A stretch of 64,000 bases of DNA from Tomocerus qinae (GCA_020055645.1 CM034546.1:17422001-17486000); one strand, 5' to 3'; positions 1 to 11,463 are shown, counted from the first letter of the stretch. Made by a program: numbers and translations. Notes: generated by a model not told the origin, from the letters alone.

Positions 1-3000
1 TCAACTCTGAAAACTGCAGGGAAGGAAACTGAGTTTACATGGAGGAAGGTTGTCATTGTTGGATTCCCTGCTATAGGAAAGACCGAGATGGCGATTTGGT
101 ATGCAAATCATTACAGCGATGACTACGATTTCATTATTTGGATCAGCTGCCAAAAAGAAAGTCTCCACACGTCTCTAATGAACTTGGCTAGACAATTGGG
201 CATTCCCGGGAGAGAAGAACTAGATCAAGGGACGTTATCTAAAACGATATTCGACATTTTCAGCGGGCATAAATGTCTATGGATATTTGACTACGCAGAA
301 TATAATGACAACCCGGAGGAGGAAGTTACTGGAATAAAAAACATTCTTTGGGAAATGAGATATCCAAACTTTGATTGTCTTATCACTTCCCAGAGTACTG
401 AATGGGGTCGAGAAGCTGATTACGGAAAAGTGCAGAACTTTACAATGACATCATTTACTGAAAATGAAAGTGTGGACTTTCTAAAGACAAACTTGCAATC
501 AAGAAAATCGGAGCCCATGTACGAAGACAATTTGGAAAGATTGGCACAGGTATTGGGCAATTTTCCCTTGGCACTCCAAATAGCAGTCAACACTTTGAAT
601 GACGTACAGGACGAAAGTATACAAGAGTTTATTGACAACACAAATAGAGTTTTGAATTCTACATCCCATTTGCCTGACTACGGGAAAACCATTTATACGG
701 CTATGAAGATGTCCATTGATTCGATAAGAGATATGGAGTACGGTGAGTTGGCCTATGACATAATGACTGTGTTTGGATACCTTCGCGCGGAAAATATAGA
801 CAAGATGTTCTTCGGTAATGTTCTCTGTTGTGACAGTGAAGTAGATTTGAAAGAAGCCCTGAACTTACTACAAAAGCGCTTCCTAATTAGAATAACTGAA
901 AACGATGTCATGGATTTCCCTGGAAAACAAAGTCTTGGCACTCTAAACATCCAACGTCTTCTTCAATTATTTATGAGGACTTTCGTAAATGAAGCGAAAA
1001 GTGAAAAACAAATTCTAATAAAAATACTCGAATCAGATGGCTTCATTTCGTATAAACTGACACCCTACGCGGAATATGCTATACAGTATGAAGATTTACA
1101 GGTACGATTTAATCAACTGAAAGCCAAGTTGATAGAACAACTGCAGTTAGACCATTTTATCCACGTTAAAGAATTCGAGGAAGCCGTTCTTCTCTCCAAA
1201 ATTATCCACACAGGGTATACAAGTGGCAATGGATTCCTTGCCAGTGCAAAAAACTATGGATTATGTTTGCATAAAACTGACAGGTTGGAGGAAGCGTTCG
1301 AAATATTTCTGATGTTGAATAAAACGTTGGATTGGGAACCTACTGAGAATTGGTTTGGTGTCAGTCTGGATCTCTCGAAGAAAGTAGACAAATTTCAAAC
1401 GTATTTATGGGGAATTAGTCTGCTTAGACGACTGGGAAAGGTAAACAAAATGTTGGAATTGCAGAAAGAGCTGGCATATAAATCTGACGTTTGGGGTTAT
1501 TTATTTGTCATCACTCGGTATATCGAACCTATTGATTTGTATATGTTAAAGGATATTAGACGCCTGCAACTATTTAGAACACAGGTGACTGTAGAGGAGT
1601 ATTCTGTAAAGACACCTTCAGAAGATGGAGTTGTCAAAGATGTTCTTGGATTTTATGGAGTTTCTTTTGTAGATAGTGAAGGTACATTTCTAGAAAGCAT
1701 AAATTTCACTCAACTTCACTATACCAATACCAGATGTCTAGATATTTCACGTACGATCGACTATCTTGAGCTTCCTCCATTAGAGATGAATGTCATTAAA
1801 CCATCTAATATCAATATTGATATTTCAAGGCTAGAGAAAACAACAACATTTGTTGCACTATCTGATGTAGACCTCGTTTGTACCGAAGAAAATTCGTATA
1901 TACAAGCTTTACATTTGTTAGGTTATAATAATCTCCACCATGAATGTTTCTTCAAATTGACAAATTTAAAACAATTGTGGATTTCTTATAGTTTCTGGAA
2001 TTTTTCTACAATTAATTTAAATTACCTTGATCACATTAATGAAATTGATTTTACTGCAGCGTATTTAGTATTATCAAATGAAACAACAAGTATTTTTAGA
2101 GATAATCATATTGCTGGCGATACTTCAGTTACTTTCTTGACATTTATAAACTGCGCTTTTATATACAACGATAATACTACAATTCCTCATCTCAATTTTG
2201 AGGATTTAAACATTACCAATGTGAAAAAATTGCAAATCATGATTGACTATGTCCGCCTAAATTCAACCCTTGTATCCGCTGCAGCCCTACTACCAAACTT
2301 TTCACTGACTAATATTAAAGTAGATTTATCGTTACTATCGCTCACAGAAGAGTTAGCATTAGAGTCCATAGAAATTAGTTGCACGCAGAATGAACCACTG
2401 TATAATCTGGTACATTTAATCCTTTTAAATGTATCAAATCCTGCTGCACTCAATATTTGTTTAACAAGATTTAAAAATTTAGTTAACATGGAAATAATAT
2501 TTTTTAATTCTAGTTTAGATTTTTCTAAAATTCCCAGATCATTGGAATTTCTATCGCTATATAATGTTTCCTGTATAAATTATTCCACCAATCGGCTGTC
2601 TACTTTTAACCTTACTGGATACAGTCTTGAAAATGATTTAGAAAAAACAAAATTTTTTAAGGCGGCAAAAGGCATTCAGTCTAATTGCCTCATGATGGAA
2701 TTCGATTCATCTCTTTGCTATCCAGAGAAATGGATTAAAAGTAGAAATGAAATGATCAATTTCATAAAAGCTCAAAAGAATATTGCATTTGGAGCTTTTG
2801 GGTGTGCACAGTCAGATTTGAAAGACGTTTTGAATCTCATAGAATACAGAATTCTCAACAGTTCAGACTTTTACTCTATTCAAAATGGCATTGGAAAATC
2901 TATTAACAAATTAGAATTTAAAAAGTTTTGCCCTAAAAGATTCCGTCCCAGACACACTAAGCTCCCCACTTCCGTTACAAGCCACAGATTTCAGTACATT

Positions 3001-3012
3001 AGACATCTTTAG
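1..3012 (+). CDS. NLR-A: NB-ARC / TPR / LRR-like protein, 5' end outside window
   Basis: The frame is open from base 1, so the first ATG at 88 is internal and the true start lies upstream. By comparison with NLR-B the missing part should hold the CARD exon, the membrane helix and about 60 further residues. The nucleotide-binding P-loop GFPAIGKTE is at 61-87, followed by DFIIWISCQ, the Walker B-like strand CLWIFDYAE, the sensor-like CLITSQ and NFPLALQIA (the GLPL-type motif). A TPR-like helix pair (KNYGLCLHKTDRLEEAFEIF) precedes a C-terminal half of irregular LRR-like strands (LKQLWIS, LEFLSLYNVSC) with many N-x-S/T sequons. NB-ARC proteins are ATP/ADP switches of immune or apoptotic receptors. 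The NB-ARC part is very close to the other copies, while the LRR-like half is clearly more divergent. It is the only copy on the plus strand. Family call firm; function inferred. Confidence 0.85.
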   Translation, partial: STLKTAGKETEFTWRKVVIVGFPAIGKTEMAIWYANHYSDDYDFIIWISCQKESLHTSLMNLARQLGIPGREELDQGTLSKTIFDIFSGHKCLWIFDYAEYNDNPEEEVTGIKNILWEMRYPNFDCLITSQSTEWGREADYGKVQNFTMTSFTENESVDFLKTNLQSRKSEPMYEDNLERLAQVLGNFPLALQIAVNTLNDVQDESIQEFIDNTNRVLNSTSHLPDYGKTIYTAMKMSIDSIRDMEYGELAYDIMTVFGYLRAENIDKMFFGNVLCCDSEVDLKEALNLLQKRFLIRITENDVMDFPGKQSLGTLNIQRLLQLFMRTFVNEAKSEKQILIKILESDGFISYKLTPYAEYAIQYEDLQVRFNQLKAKLIEQLQLDHFIHVKEFEEAVLLSKIIHTGYTSGNGFLASAKNYGLCLHKTDRLEEAFEIFLMLNKTLDWEPTENWFGVSLDLSKKVDKFQTYLWGISLLRRLGKVNKMLELQKELAYKSDVWGYLFVITRYIEPIDLYMLKDIRRLQLFRTQVTVEEYSVKTPSEDGVVKDVLGFYGVSFVDSEGTFLESINFTQLHYTNTRCLDISRTIDYLELPPLEMNVIKPSNINIDISRLEKTTTFVALSDVDLVCTEENSYIQALHLLGYNNLHHECFFKLTNLKQLWISYSFWNFSTINLNYLDHINEIDFTAAYLVLSNETTSIFRDNHIAGDTSVTFLTFINCAFIYNDNTTIPHLNFEDLNITNVKKLQIMIDYVRLNSTLVSAAALLPNFSLTNIKVDLSLLSLTEELALESIEISCTQNEPLYNLVHLILLNVSNPAALNICLTRFKNLVNMEIIFFNSSLDFSKIPRSLEFLSLYNVSCINYSTNRLSTFNLTGYSLENDLEKTKFFKAAKGIQSNCLMMEFDSSLCYPEKWIKSRNEMINFIKAQKNIAFGAFGCAQSDLKDVLNLIEYRILNSSDFYSIQNGIGKSINKLEFKKFCPKRFRPRHTKLPTSVTSHRFQYIRHL

Positions 3013-5790
3013 CCGTATTATATATATATTACACAATTAATAAGTATTATAATAGTTAGACTGTAATTTCAAATTTAATTGATTTGTAAACACAATAGTA
3101 TGTAACACAGGTTTTTACTGTACTTTCAATTACTACGTGGTATGCAATGCCAACATATTATTATCAATATAATTTTCTTAATGATTGTATGTCAATGCTA
3201 AGTTACAAATTCACCATAATGAAATGGTGGGTCCATACATTTTTGAAATTTTTGCACAATTTAGATCTTAGACTAAGGGAAGGTCTTTCTATTATCGTAT
3301 TCGTATGTGAACTTCATACATTAATATGATTGTTTAGATTTTTAATATACTGCATGCATCAATAATTTTCAACTTCGTGCTCATTTTTGTTACATTTCAG
3401 TTCAAATTTCATTTCACAAGTCTTCATTTAAGTTAATAAAATTATAGGGATTCACTTTACATCACCAATTGCCGGTGCTACGCAAACATTACTCATTACT
3501 ATAATAATCCACCCCGTGACCCATCTATTTACTATTCTTATTATTATATATTGTATTACTATATATAATATAATTTATTCTGGCGTAATATTACATAATA
3601 GTTATTATTACATTAATTTATTACTGTGAAGTATGTAATGGAAAATAGAATTAAGTAGCCAGTAACAAAATACTCAGAAATAAATGTTGTTTTATTCCTG
3701 GATTACGTCAAGGTCAATAAAGTACTTGTGTTATAGATATAGCGTTGAAAAATTTATAATAGATTGTATTAATATTCCTTCTAAATACCACTAGTAAAGA
3801 TAACAAAAACATAATACTGCATTAAACAACTGACAATATATATATAAAGGATATGGCGGTAAGACACTTAAGAAGTAAGACACTAAACGAATCAACAATA
3901 TTTTCAGTACACATGTTCTAATGTGTATGCATGCATGTAGTAAATTTAAATGTATCTATGAACCAGTGCAAAGAAATCTTGACTAGAGACATACTGATAG
4001 GAGCATGCACATAAGCTTAGCTTAATGTGACTTAACTTCGTAAACTAATAATATAATCAATGTGCAGGCCATGATAAGCTCCTTCAAAGTTATCAATATT
4101 CAATGATATGCTGAAGGCTTTAGTTATCAATCTTTTTTATAAATAATTCCAGTGTTCTCTTCCCTTTTGGTTTTTTCATTAAGAATGTCATATTGCCTCT
4201 TTAATTATGTCGCTGGTTTGCTTTTAAGGAATAATGTTTTAAAAACTAATGACCTCATTGCTTTTTGACCGTAATATTATTATACAAGTTTGAATTTGTA
4301 ATTTTGATGCTCATTGGTTTGCAAATCTTGACACAAAATGTTTTAACAAGTTTCCTATTTTCCCAGAAGAACGCTTTAACATATATATAAGTCAGTGCAA
4401 TACAGAAGCTATACTAGTGAGAAATATAGAGGAAATGTTTGAATTTACAAATGTTACTGGTCGGAGGAGATCTCTGGCCCAGCACGTTTTGCATTTCGTA
4501 AAATTTATTTTACTAGAATATTCTATCCTCCAGTGTTTTCATATGGAATATAATAACTTTGTATTTCGCCATCTAATTTAAGGTTTGTAAATGCGTAAGG
4601 AATGTTAATATGACGCAGGTGATAATCATGTAAATTATCCAATTGTATCTTAATAGGGGTCTTAATTTGTTTAAAAATCAAATTAATATAGCAGTTTTCT
4701 ACCAAGTTTACAATAAGTATATATAGTAGAAATAGAAATCCCTTTCATTTTGAAATTATAGTCCTATAGCAGATCGTAATGTAGTTTCGAGAAGCGAGTT
4801 TGACCATATTTATTTACAAACAAATGTTTCTTATAGAAGAAATTTGTACCTTTGAATAAACAAAGCATTTTCTCTCTATTTACCAAACACATCTTTGTAC
4901 GTAATTGTCCTGCTTGAAAAATGAATAACAGAAGCGGAATAAATTGTTGTTTATTAGGAAAACAGAGTAATACAGTTTGTGTTATTTTATTATTATAAAA
5001 TAAAAAAGTTGATTAATTTGTAGCTCTATTTGAAGCCACAGTCCTTTGCTAATTTATTTCTATATTTGTGGTATATTGGAACTATGGTAGTATGGATTAA
5101 GTATAGGTAAATATTTAGTTCCCTCAAATAGAGGATGAAATATTGTCAAACAGTTAATTTCTCGATCTATGCCAAATGAGGGTTGAATAAAACATTGCGC
5201 ATGGACGATCGATCGTCTATATTTAAATGTATTGTCTTGTAGTTTTATCGTGCTTGGAAGTCGATGTCGGTTTTAAAGAGCCATATAAAGCAAAGATCCC
5301 ACATATGCTATGCAAAGTCCATTAGGGTTATTAATTATTGTCTTTTCTATTGTAGCTATGAACATGGAAAATACAAAAGCGGTTATAATATCCAAAAACA
5401 TCCATCTAGGATGGCTTCATGTCATGAGTGAGAAACTAGAAATACATATTATTATCACTATACAACAGGAATAAAGTTCCGACGACTGTAATTTCGGGAC
5501 TACAGAATCGATAAGCAAATAATAAAAGACGGAGGCATTGAATAATTTAGTACAAGCAAACAGTAAGCGTTAGGTTTTTTCTTACGGTTAGCGAAATATT
5601 TTTTGTGCGTTCTTTTAGGAGAATATGCAGACGAATAATACATGATAATATTTCTGGATACCAATCAAGCAATCTTGATTCGGATTTCTTAGGGAAAACA
5701 CTTTCCTAAAACTTCCTATAATGTAAAGCAAATGTCTCTGACTATATATTTAGCTGTCAAGATCTCATTTCGTGGATGTCCATGCATATA
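3013..5790. other. Spacer, left part of module 1, no gene seen
   Basis: No convincing gene. About 3460-3790 and 5030-5660 are recognisably homologous to the spacers left of IR2, IR3 and IR4 (for example the AATAATCCA-CCATTC-like stretch near 3505, and TCTCGATCTATGCCAAATGA at 5160-5179). In the other modules a minus-strand CARD exon sits just left of this homology; here that exon is absent and the inverted NLR-A lies instead. The stretch 3800-4900 has no counterpart that I can see in the other spacers. A TATATATAAG-like box near 4384 is followed only by short open frames without family resemblance. A 60-codon minus-strand frame at 4523-4705 has no recognisable domain. Confidence 0.55.
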
Positions 5791-5952
5791 GTAAGATAAA
5801 CCACAAATACAAATTTCAAATTACTTTATTTATAATCTACGATAACTACAATTTAAGGTTAATGTATTGTTTCAGCAAATTTGTGTAAAAGTCCAAGCAG
5901 CAGTTGTTTAAGGCAGCCCAAAGTAATTATACAAAAAATGTTGTCAATATAC

Positions 5953-5995
5953 GTGTATTATATTATATTATACTGTATAATATAATATAATACAC
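5953..5995. repeat. Perfect AT-rich hairpin, 20-bp arms
   Basis: The arms at 5953-5972 and 5976-5995 are exact reverse complements separated by the 3-base loop CTG. It is adjacent to a second, unrelated perfect hairpin at 6010-6056. A transposon terminus or palindromic miniature element is the likeliest origin. Confidence 0.9.
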
Positions 5996-6009
5996 ATAAT
6001 ATAAAAAGC

Positions 6010-6056
6010 TGAAAACATAGATAAGTGTATAATTTATACACTTATCTATGTTTTCA
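6010..6056. repeat. Perfect hairpin, 22-bp arms with 3-nt loop
   Basis: The arms 6010-6031 and 6035-6056 are exact reverse complements around ATT. There are no mismatches, which implies recent origin or maintenance. It is not present in the paralogous spacers. Confidence 0.9.
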
Positions 6057-6549
6057 CCTTTTTGTCTGTCACGCCACAGTAATACTAGACATAGAAAGGT
6101 ATATTTCTTACTATTAATTCCGATGTTTACAAACTGCTTTGAGTTACGGTATCTACTGTGTTTTGTTTAGTAGGTAGAGCCCTCTTCAATTGAGTTGAAA
6201 GGTGTAAATAGGATGTACACTTTGTTATTAACATAACTTCTCATTTTATAAACAGTCAAGCACGATCGTAATCTTCCCTTTGGTAAAGAGAAATTTTTTT
6301 CGTGAATTTTAATTTTAAAAAACTTGAATTAAAATGAGAAGGCGCGTTTAAGTGAATAAATTTATGGCACTAACCCATTACTCTAGTGGCTTAATTTGTA
6401 TTTTAAATATAAAAAGGGTTTAACTAGCCAATGGATAGTGACTACATAGGTGGCTAAGTGGCTAGTGGACGAGTAAATTGAGAAGTGGGTAGCGAGCAAA
6501 AATGGGCAGAAGTCACAATCTCTATATAATAAACACAGAATGAAAAAAA

Positions 6550-6790
6550 CTTACCAATCTATCTATGTAACTATGTATGTCTGGTAGGACAGCCTAGGGA
6601 ACCTGTATATATTGCGTAACGCAAAACCCACTCCCCATGTGTAACGCAAATGCTGACTCCAACACTTTTGAGTACCTCCTCCTCCCATCAACTGCACACG
6701 TAATATATGCATGTACCTTAGAAGCAAAAAAGCAAAATGCGCAAGACCAATTCCTCTAAACAACCGAAATGAGTCGTTTCATATTATTAT
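6550..6790. repeat. Dispersed repeat, copy 1
   Basis: Shares ordered blocks with about 43640-43800 and 44390-44610: an 'agcctagggaacctgtatatattgc'-like block, GTAACGCAAAACCC, 'cgtaatatatg' and 'cctctaaacaaccgaaatgag'. The second copy is split by a hAT element and by a 113-bp miniature element. No coding potential; family unknown. Confidence 0.6.
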
Positions 6791-8443
6791 AACATCAAAA
6801 CAATAATTGAAATTAACATAAGAAGGTTGAAGGTTGAATGGTGGTGAATCGTGATTGGATGGAAATGATTAGCGAAAGGGGACATTTCGTAATGATCGTA
6901 ATGTGGCTTATTAAATAGCATTTGAAAACGTCTAACACAAATTGGTTACGCTATTTCAACAAATCTGATACATATTCACGTTTCATTTCATTTTTTTAAA
7001 ATAAATAAATACACTAAATAACATCCATTTCTAAAGAAAATGGATACAAATTTTGACAGGGACCTAAATTTTTTAACTTTAATCTGTAGCTGCTAAATTG
7101 TTTTTAAAAATCAAATTCAATTCTCTAAAATTTAATTGCAGCCGCGAACAATTTAGTTGATTTCGCCAAACTCGAATAGTTTTACTATTCGAATTTTTAC
7201 ATTTTCGAGAAGTAGAACTCACGAAAATGAAAATTACATACTATTTAAACCCTCAATAGTTGAACTTGTTTTCTCATGTTATATTTCTTTGCAATATTTT
7301 TTAGTAGAGCTGGGTTTACTTTTTTACTACCCTCTTGACTCTTGATTCTTTTGGCAGTTGGCTCACCTTTTTGTAGAATTAAATAATAGTGCTGGGTAAC
7401 TAACTTTTCTTAAAAAATATTTATTCATAAGTTGATAGAATTTGTACGTTTTTCCAAAATCCCAGGGGGAATCTTATTTTTCTGATTTAAAAGGGAGCTT
7501 TTTGGTGACTTTTTGGAATTTTGTTTCAAAAATGGAGTCTTTCATTTTTCCCTGCATTGGAAGCTACGATGTACAGTTAATATTTTGGTTTAGGAAATTC
7601 CTTTTTATCAGGAAGTTGGGGCTGCAGCTGATTTATCCATCACTATAGAGGTTAAAGTATTTTAATTTAAATATACTTTGTATTTACAAAGTTAACAAAA
7701 TAACCTATTGGTATGTTTTCGAAATTGTTTTTATTACTTTGAAGAAGGGTATAGCCTGCCTATGCTGAATTTCTCTTGAGTGCTAGATTTGCCCTTTAGC
7801 TGGGTTCACTAGTGTGGCTATAAGATACATTAAAAGATCTAAAAATTTGCGCTAATTTTTAAATTGTAGGTACTTTTACCCGGGTAAGTAGTTTTGGCCG
7901 GCTAAATCTGAACTCGGAAAATAAATTTGGATGAATTTATTAATAAATTTTGATAAGGGTTAGTTTTAAATCGGTTTATTAGTTACTTTTTTAAACTCTC
8001 AAATATTTTACATGCCTGCCCTTATAAAGATTGCGGAAATAATTTTTTTCACATCCACAATAATTTTCGTCCGTTTTGAACACTTGATCCGTTGACACAT
8101 CAAAACGATAAAAAGTTATAGAAAAAAATAAATGAAAATGTTTCAGCAAATGAGATTTCATTTAAAAGACCGTGAAAGCACTAATATTGTTGCTATGGAA
8201 AGAGACATTTATTTATTAGGCCATTAGGTATCTCTTTAATTAAAAGTAACTGTCGCGTTCAAACGTTAGAAAGAAAAGTTGAAGAAACATGTCCAGAGCA
8301 CTGCTTGGAGTCATCCGCCGCTTCTTTCCGCTGCCACAACACGAAGGCAAACACATAAAAAGAAGTAAAAACTTTGTCGAACGTTGTATTTGTTCAAGGA
8401 GTGTATGATGATAATTTTATTACGTCCACAGAATATCCCAAAT

Positions 8444-8494
8444 AGGGTTGCGATTTAGTCCGGACAAAAAAATTAGTTTTAAAATCATGCAACC
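8444..8494. mobile_element. Tiny deletion derivative of a CAGGGTTG-type MITE
   Basis: AGGGTTGC and GCAACCC form inverted ends around a TAGTCCGGAC core. The same core word (GTCCGGA) lies beside the ends of the MITE at 36504-36685, so this is probably a shortened relative. No clear target duplication was found. Confidence 0.4.
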
Positions 8495-8529
8495 CTTTTA
8501 TTTCCTCCATTGCTACCCTGATTCCAAAT

Positions 8530-9474
8530 TCCAATATCGTATTATATGTTCTATAATACTGGCGGAGTGTCGATTAATAATTGAGTATATCAGCAGGCAT
8601 ACTTGGGATAGTGTAGTTCATTTTTTATGCACATCCATTAGATACGGCGACTAAGCATATCAAGACAAACTATAGGACGAGTATAATAATATACAACTTC
8701 GTACTACACACGGATTTAGAAAGACGAAAGCTTTAGTTTCTCTATACAAAGGATTGATTACGTGCAAAGAGTACCCGAATAAAGTACTAGATATTTTATG
8801 TTGTATAAAACTGACATGGCTATTCATTGCGTGACCTACTTTTGAAAGCATGATATGTAAATGCCATTAAAGTTCTTTTACTGTCGCTATCAAAAACTAT
8901 TGGTTTGGAGGACTTTGTTAAAAAGTTGTATTTCCCACTATTTCTGAAATTCTAAAATGTTTGGAAAAACAAAACCTCGAATCGAACCTGACGCACAGAA
9001 AAAAGACACGTTTGCCGTCATGCCTACAGGGCACTCCGAAACACTCTAGTTTTAATATTGACGCTTGAGTTTATATTTCAGCAATTTTTTGCAAAAAAAT
9101 AATAAATTTCTACAATCTAGAGTCAATGGCAATTGTGAATATCTATGAGATGTAGTTCTTGCACTTTGAGAAACTTACATATACTTATGTTTTCACGCAT
9201 GAATCGAAGAGTGAATGTCAATTTAATGATCCAGATTGTTTCAAATGCAAAATAGTGATAGTTCACTAATTTGTTAATTATGACGGAGGACTTCTTTAGG
9301 GCTTTATGGTGAATCTATATAAGCTTTGTATTGGAATTGGCCACTACGCTACATGGACAAATGAACAACCGAGTGGGCTATTCCTTACGTAGAGGATTAA
9401 TTAACGCCATTCCACTTTTTTTACTTTTCACTTCACTTTGCATTAGACATACGCATTATCTCCACAATTGAGGA
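8530..9474 (+). promoter_or_regulatory. IR1 proximal promoter region
   Basis: This roughly 0.9-kb block is conserved upstream of all four IR copies, including the 'gtcgattaataattgag', 'cgaacctgacgcacaga' and 'gcactttg' stretches. A TATA box, TATATAAG, is at 9316-9323, about 155 bases before the ATG. The conservation could reflect recent duplication rather than selection. Confidence 0.6.
9316..9323 (+). promoter_or_regulatory. TATA box of IR1
   Basis: TATATAAG, followed about 30 bases later by a plausible start region. The same site is TATATAAG in IR3, TAAATAAG in IR2 and TATGTAAG in IR4. Confidence 0.65.
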
Positions 9475-11463
9475 ATGAATTTCCAAGCATTTTGCAATTT
9501 CTTTGTGTTGGTTTGGATTGGGACTGCAAACGGATTCCGAAACTTATCCTGGTACAGGAATTGCGACTTCAATTTGGTCACATCTAATGATTCAGTCTGG
9601 TCGACGATGTTTCTTCTCTCCAATCAACATCTACAGCCGTGGACTGTGGCTTCTTTGGATTACGACACAAGCATATTCGGTCGACACCAGGACAGCCCAA
9701 GGGACATTTCCAACAGTCTGTGCAGCGTCAACATTCTGATGGAGCCGACCGACTCGCTTGTCCGTTTAATCAAATTCTTCGGGAAGGAGGTCAATCGACG
9801 CCCTTCTGTATTCATAATTGTCTACGAAAGAAACAAATTCGACCCCCATCGACAATGGACAACATATTTCAAAGAAGATTTGACCACTCCACTGTTTGTA
9901 TTGGTTGTGGATAATTCCACTTCTCATTCTGTGTATACTGGAAATCTCTATGTACACAGACATTTCGTTGCAGATACAGAAATCGAGGATGAAGACTGGG
10001 AAAGAGTTTGGTACTCGTTAAATGGGAATCTCTATGGCTCTCCGATAGGAGGAAATACAGGTCGTTTAGATTATCCAAACTGCAAATATTCTATGTATTA
10101 TGCAATTAAAACAGACCAGGCACTTTGTCAAGCTCAATTCAAAGCTGTGAAAAGAATGGCTGACAAATTCAATTTTACTGCCGATTATGCAACAAGTGAA
10201 GATTATTTAATGAAGGACAAAATTTGTGGAGAAATTGACATGGCTGCACCTTATGGTGAGGGCACGTACCGCTATTTTTGGTACAGAACAATATTCATTG
10301 AGGCCAACGACGAACTGGCTCCCTACTACTGCGAGGCATTTACTAAATTCTACTCCGTCCCTCTGTCGGTGTTGATTCAAAATACATTTGACCTTCCCTG
10401 CTGGCTCCTCATCTTTTCTCTTTTCCCACTCTCCTTTGCAATTTTAGTTTTCGGATCGGCAAATTCGTCCACAACCAAGAATCTTGGTTGGATTTTGATG
10501 TCCTTAGTGGCGGTTCTTTTAGATCAGGGAGTTGTCTACGGCAGAAGAAGGAGTCTTTTCTTGGTAGTGGTAACCACGGGATTTGGAATCACTACTCTCT
10601 ATGCAACCTGGATAACAAGTGAAATCGTTGCACCTCCAGATAAGAAACAATTTTCAGGCTTTGAGGAACTCGTGGTAAACAACTACAAACTACTGTCGCT
10701 CGAAGACAGTCGGTCGAATACGTATGAAGACTATACTCACATATTCATTAAACACAACATGTCGGATAAAATTGAACTTAATATTTACAGTTATGACGTT
10801 GAAAAACAAAAGCCAGAGACAACTGATATATACTCCGATCGAACCAAAGATAAAATGTTGACCAACTATTCCATGAAACTATTTGACCTCTATTATAAAA
10901 ACCAAGAGGAATACTACGTCCTAAATATCCCAAAATTATTATCATCGAAAGGACGTTGCATAATGACCAAGGAAATTGTGGATACTAACCAGATATCTTC
11001 TCGATTTTATAACTGCTACCGTTACAACTTCCAATCTTTTTTTCAACGGATGCTGGAAAAAGGACATTTAACATTTTGGACGGAACAAGAGGGATACAAA
11101 TATGAGTATCTTAAACGATCGTACTTGAAATCGAAGCATGAAGAAAGTCAACCCGAGGCCATCAACTTAAAGATGAAGATCCATACCATTTTTATTTTGT
11201 GTGCTTATTTATTACTTGGACTTCTTCTCTCATTCCTCGCCGAACTGTTTTCCCACAAAATAATTCCTTCTTTAGCTTTCATACGAAACTATTACCTACG
11301 ATTTTTTTCTGTAATTAAATTAGCAATGGGCACTCTCAAATATTTTGGGATTAGGTTGCTATCCTTCTGCCATGACAAAATGAAAGTTCGAAACATCTGT
11401 CGCACAATTGTCGAAAGATGTCGACGAAAGTCATGGAAGAAGTTCGCTTACTTTAGGAAATAG
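9475..11463 (+). CDS. IR1: ionotropic-receptor-like channel, intact
   Basis: A 662-residue single-exon frame. The start ATG is shared by IR2 and IR3 and is followed by a signal peptide (about residues 1-20, hydrophobic FVLVWIG). Residues 21-300 are an extracellular domain with many cysteines. Membrane helix M1 is at about 308-327 (LLIFSLFPLSFAILVFG), a re-entrant pore stretch at about 337-355 (GWILMSLVAVLLDQGVV), and M2 at about 360-384 ending YATWITSEI. A conserved APPDKKQFSGFEELV segment then begins the second ligand-binding lobe, and M3 is at about 569-592. This is the layout of arthropod ionotropic receptors, divergent relatives of glutamate receptors, which sense chemicals, temperature or humidity. 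I do not see the canonical glutamate-binding arginine with confidence, so the ligand is unknown. It is the only intact IR in the window, and its tail faces NLR-B. Confidence 0.85.
   Translation: MNFQAFCNFFVLVWIGTANGFRNLSWYRNCDFNLVTSNDSVWSTMFLLSNQHLQPWTVASLDYDTSIFGRHQDSPRDISNSLCSVNILMEPTDSLVRLIKFFGKEVNRRPSVFIIVYERNKFDPHRQWTTYFKEDLTTPLFVLVVDNSTSHSVYTGNLYVHRHFVADTEIEDEDWERVWYSLNGNLYGSPIGGNTGRLDYPNCKYSMYYAIKTDQALCQAQFKAVKRMADKFNFTADYATSEDYLMKDKICGEIDMAAPYGEGTYRYFWYRTIFIEANDELAPYYCEAFTKFYSVPLSVLIQNTFDLPCWLLIFSLFPLSFAILVFGSANSSTTKNLGWILMSLVAVLLDQGVVYGRRRSLFLVVVTTGFGITTLYATWITSEIVAPPDKKQFSGFEELVVNNYKLLSLEDSRSNTYEDYTHIFIKHNMSDKIELNIYSYDVEKQKPETTDIYSDRTKDKMLTNYSMKLFDLYYKNQEEYYVLNIPKLLSSKGRCIMTKEIVDTNQISSRFYNCYRYNFQSFFQRMLEKGHLTFWTEQEGYKYEYLKRSYLKSKHEESQPEAINLKMKIHTIFILCAYLLLGLLLSFLAELFSHKIIPSLAFIRNYYLRFFSVIKLAMGTLKYFGIRLLSFCHDKMKVRNICRTIVERCRRKSWKKFAYFRK

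Larger units (their letters stand above)
5670..8530. other. 2.9-kb insertion in the IR1 spacer
   Basis: Spacers of IR2 and IR3 run directly from the 'caagctgtcttga' segment to the 'ttctataatactg' segment. In the IR1 spacer these homologous points (about 5670 and 8530) are separated by roughly 2.9 kb of AT-rich DNA. It contains two perfect hairpins, a dispersed repeat (6550-6790) also found near 43640, and a 50-bp remnant of a CAGGGTTG-type element at 8444-8494. No open frame over about 70 codons and no recognisable protein. I could not define terminal repeats for the whole block, so it may be several nested insertions. Confidence 0.5.

Noticed and set aside
9503..10078. Overlapping frames on both strands within IR1 (also within IR2-IR4)
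   Set aside because: Shadows of the conserved receptor reading frame, without signal peptides or domains of their own.
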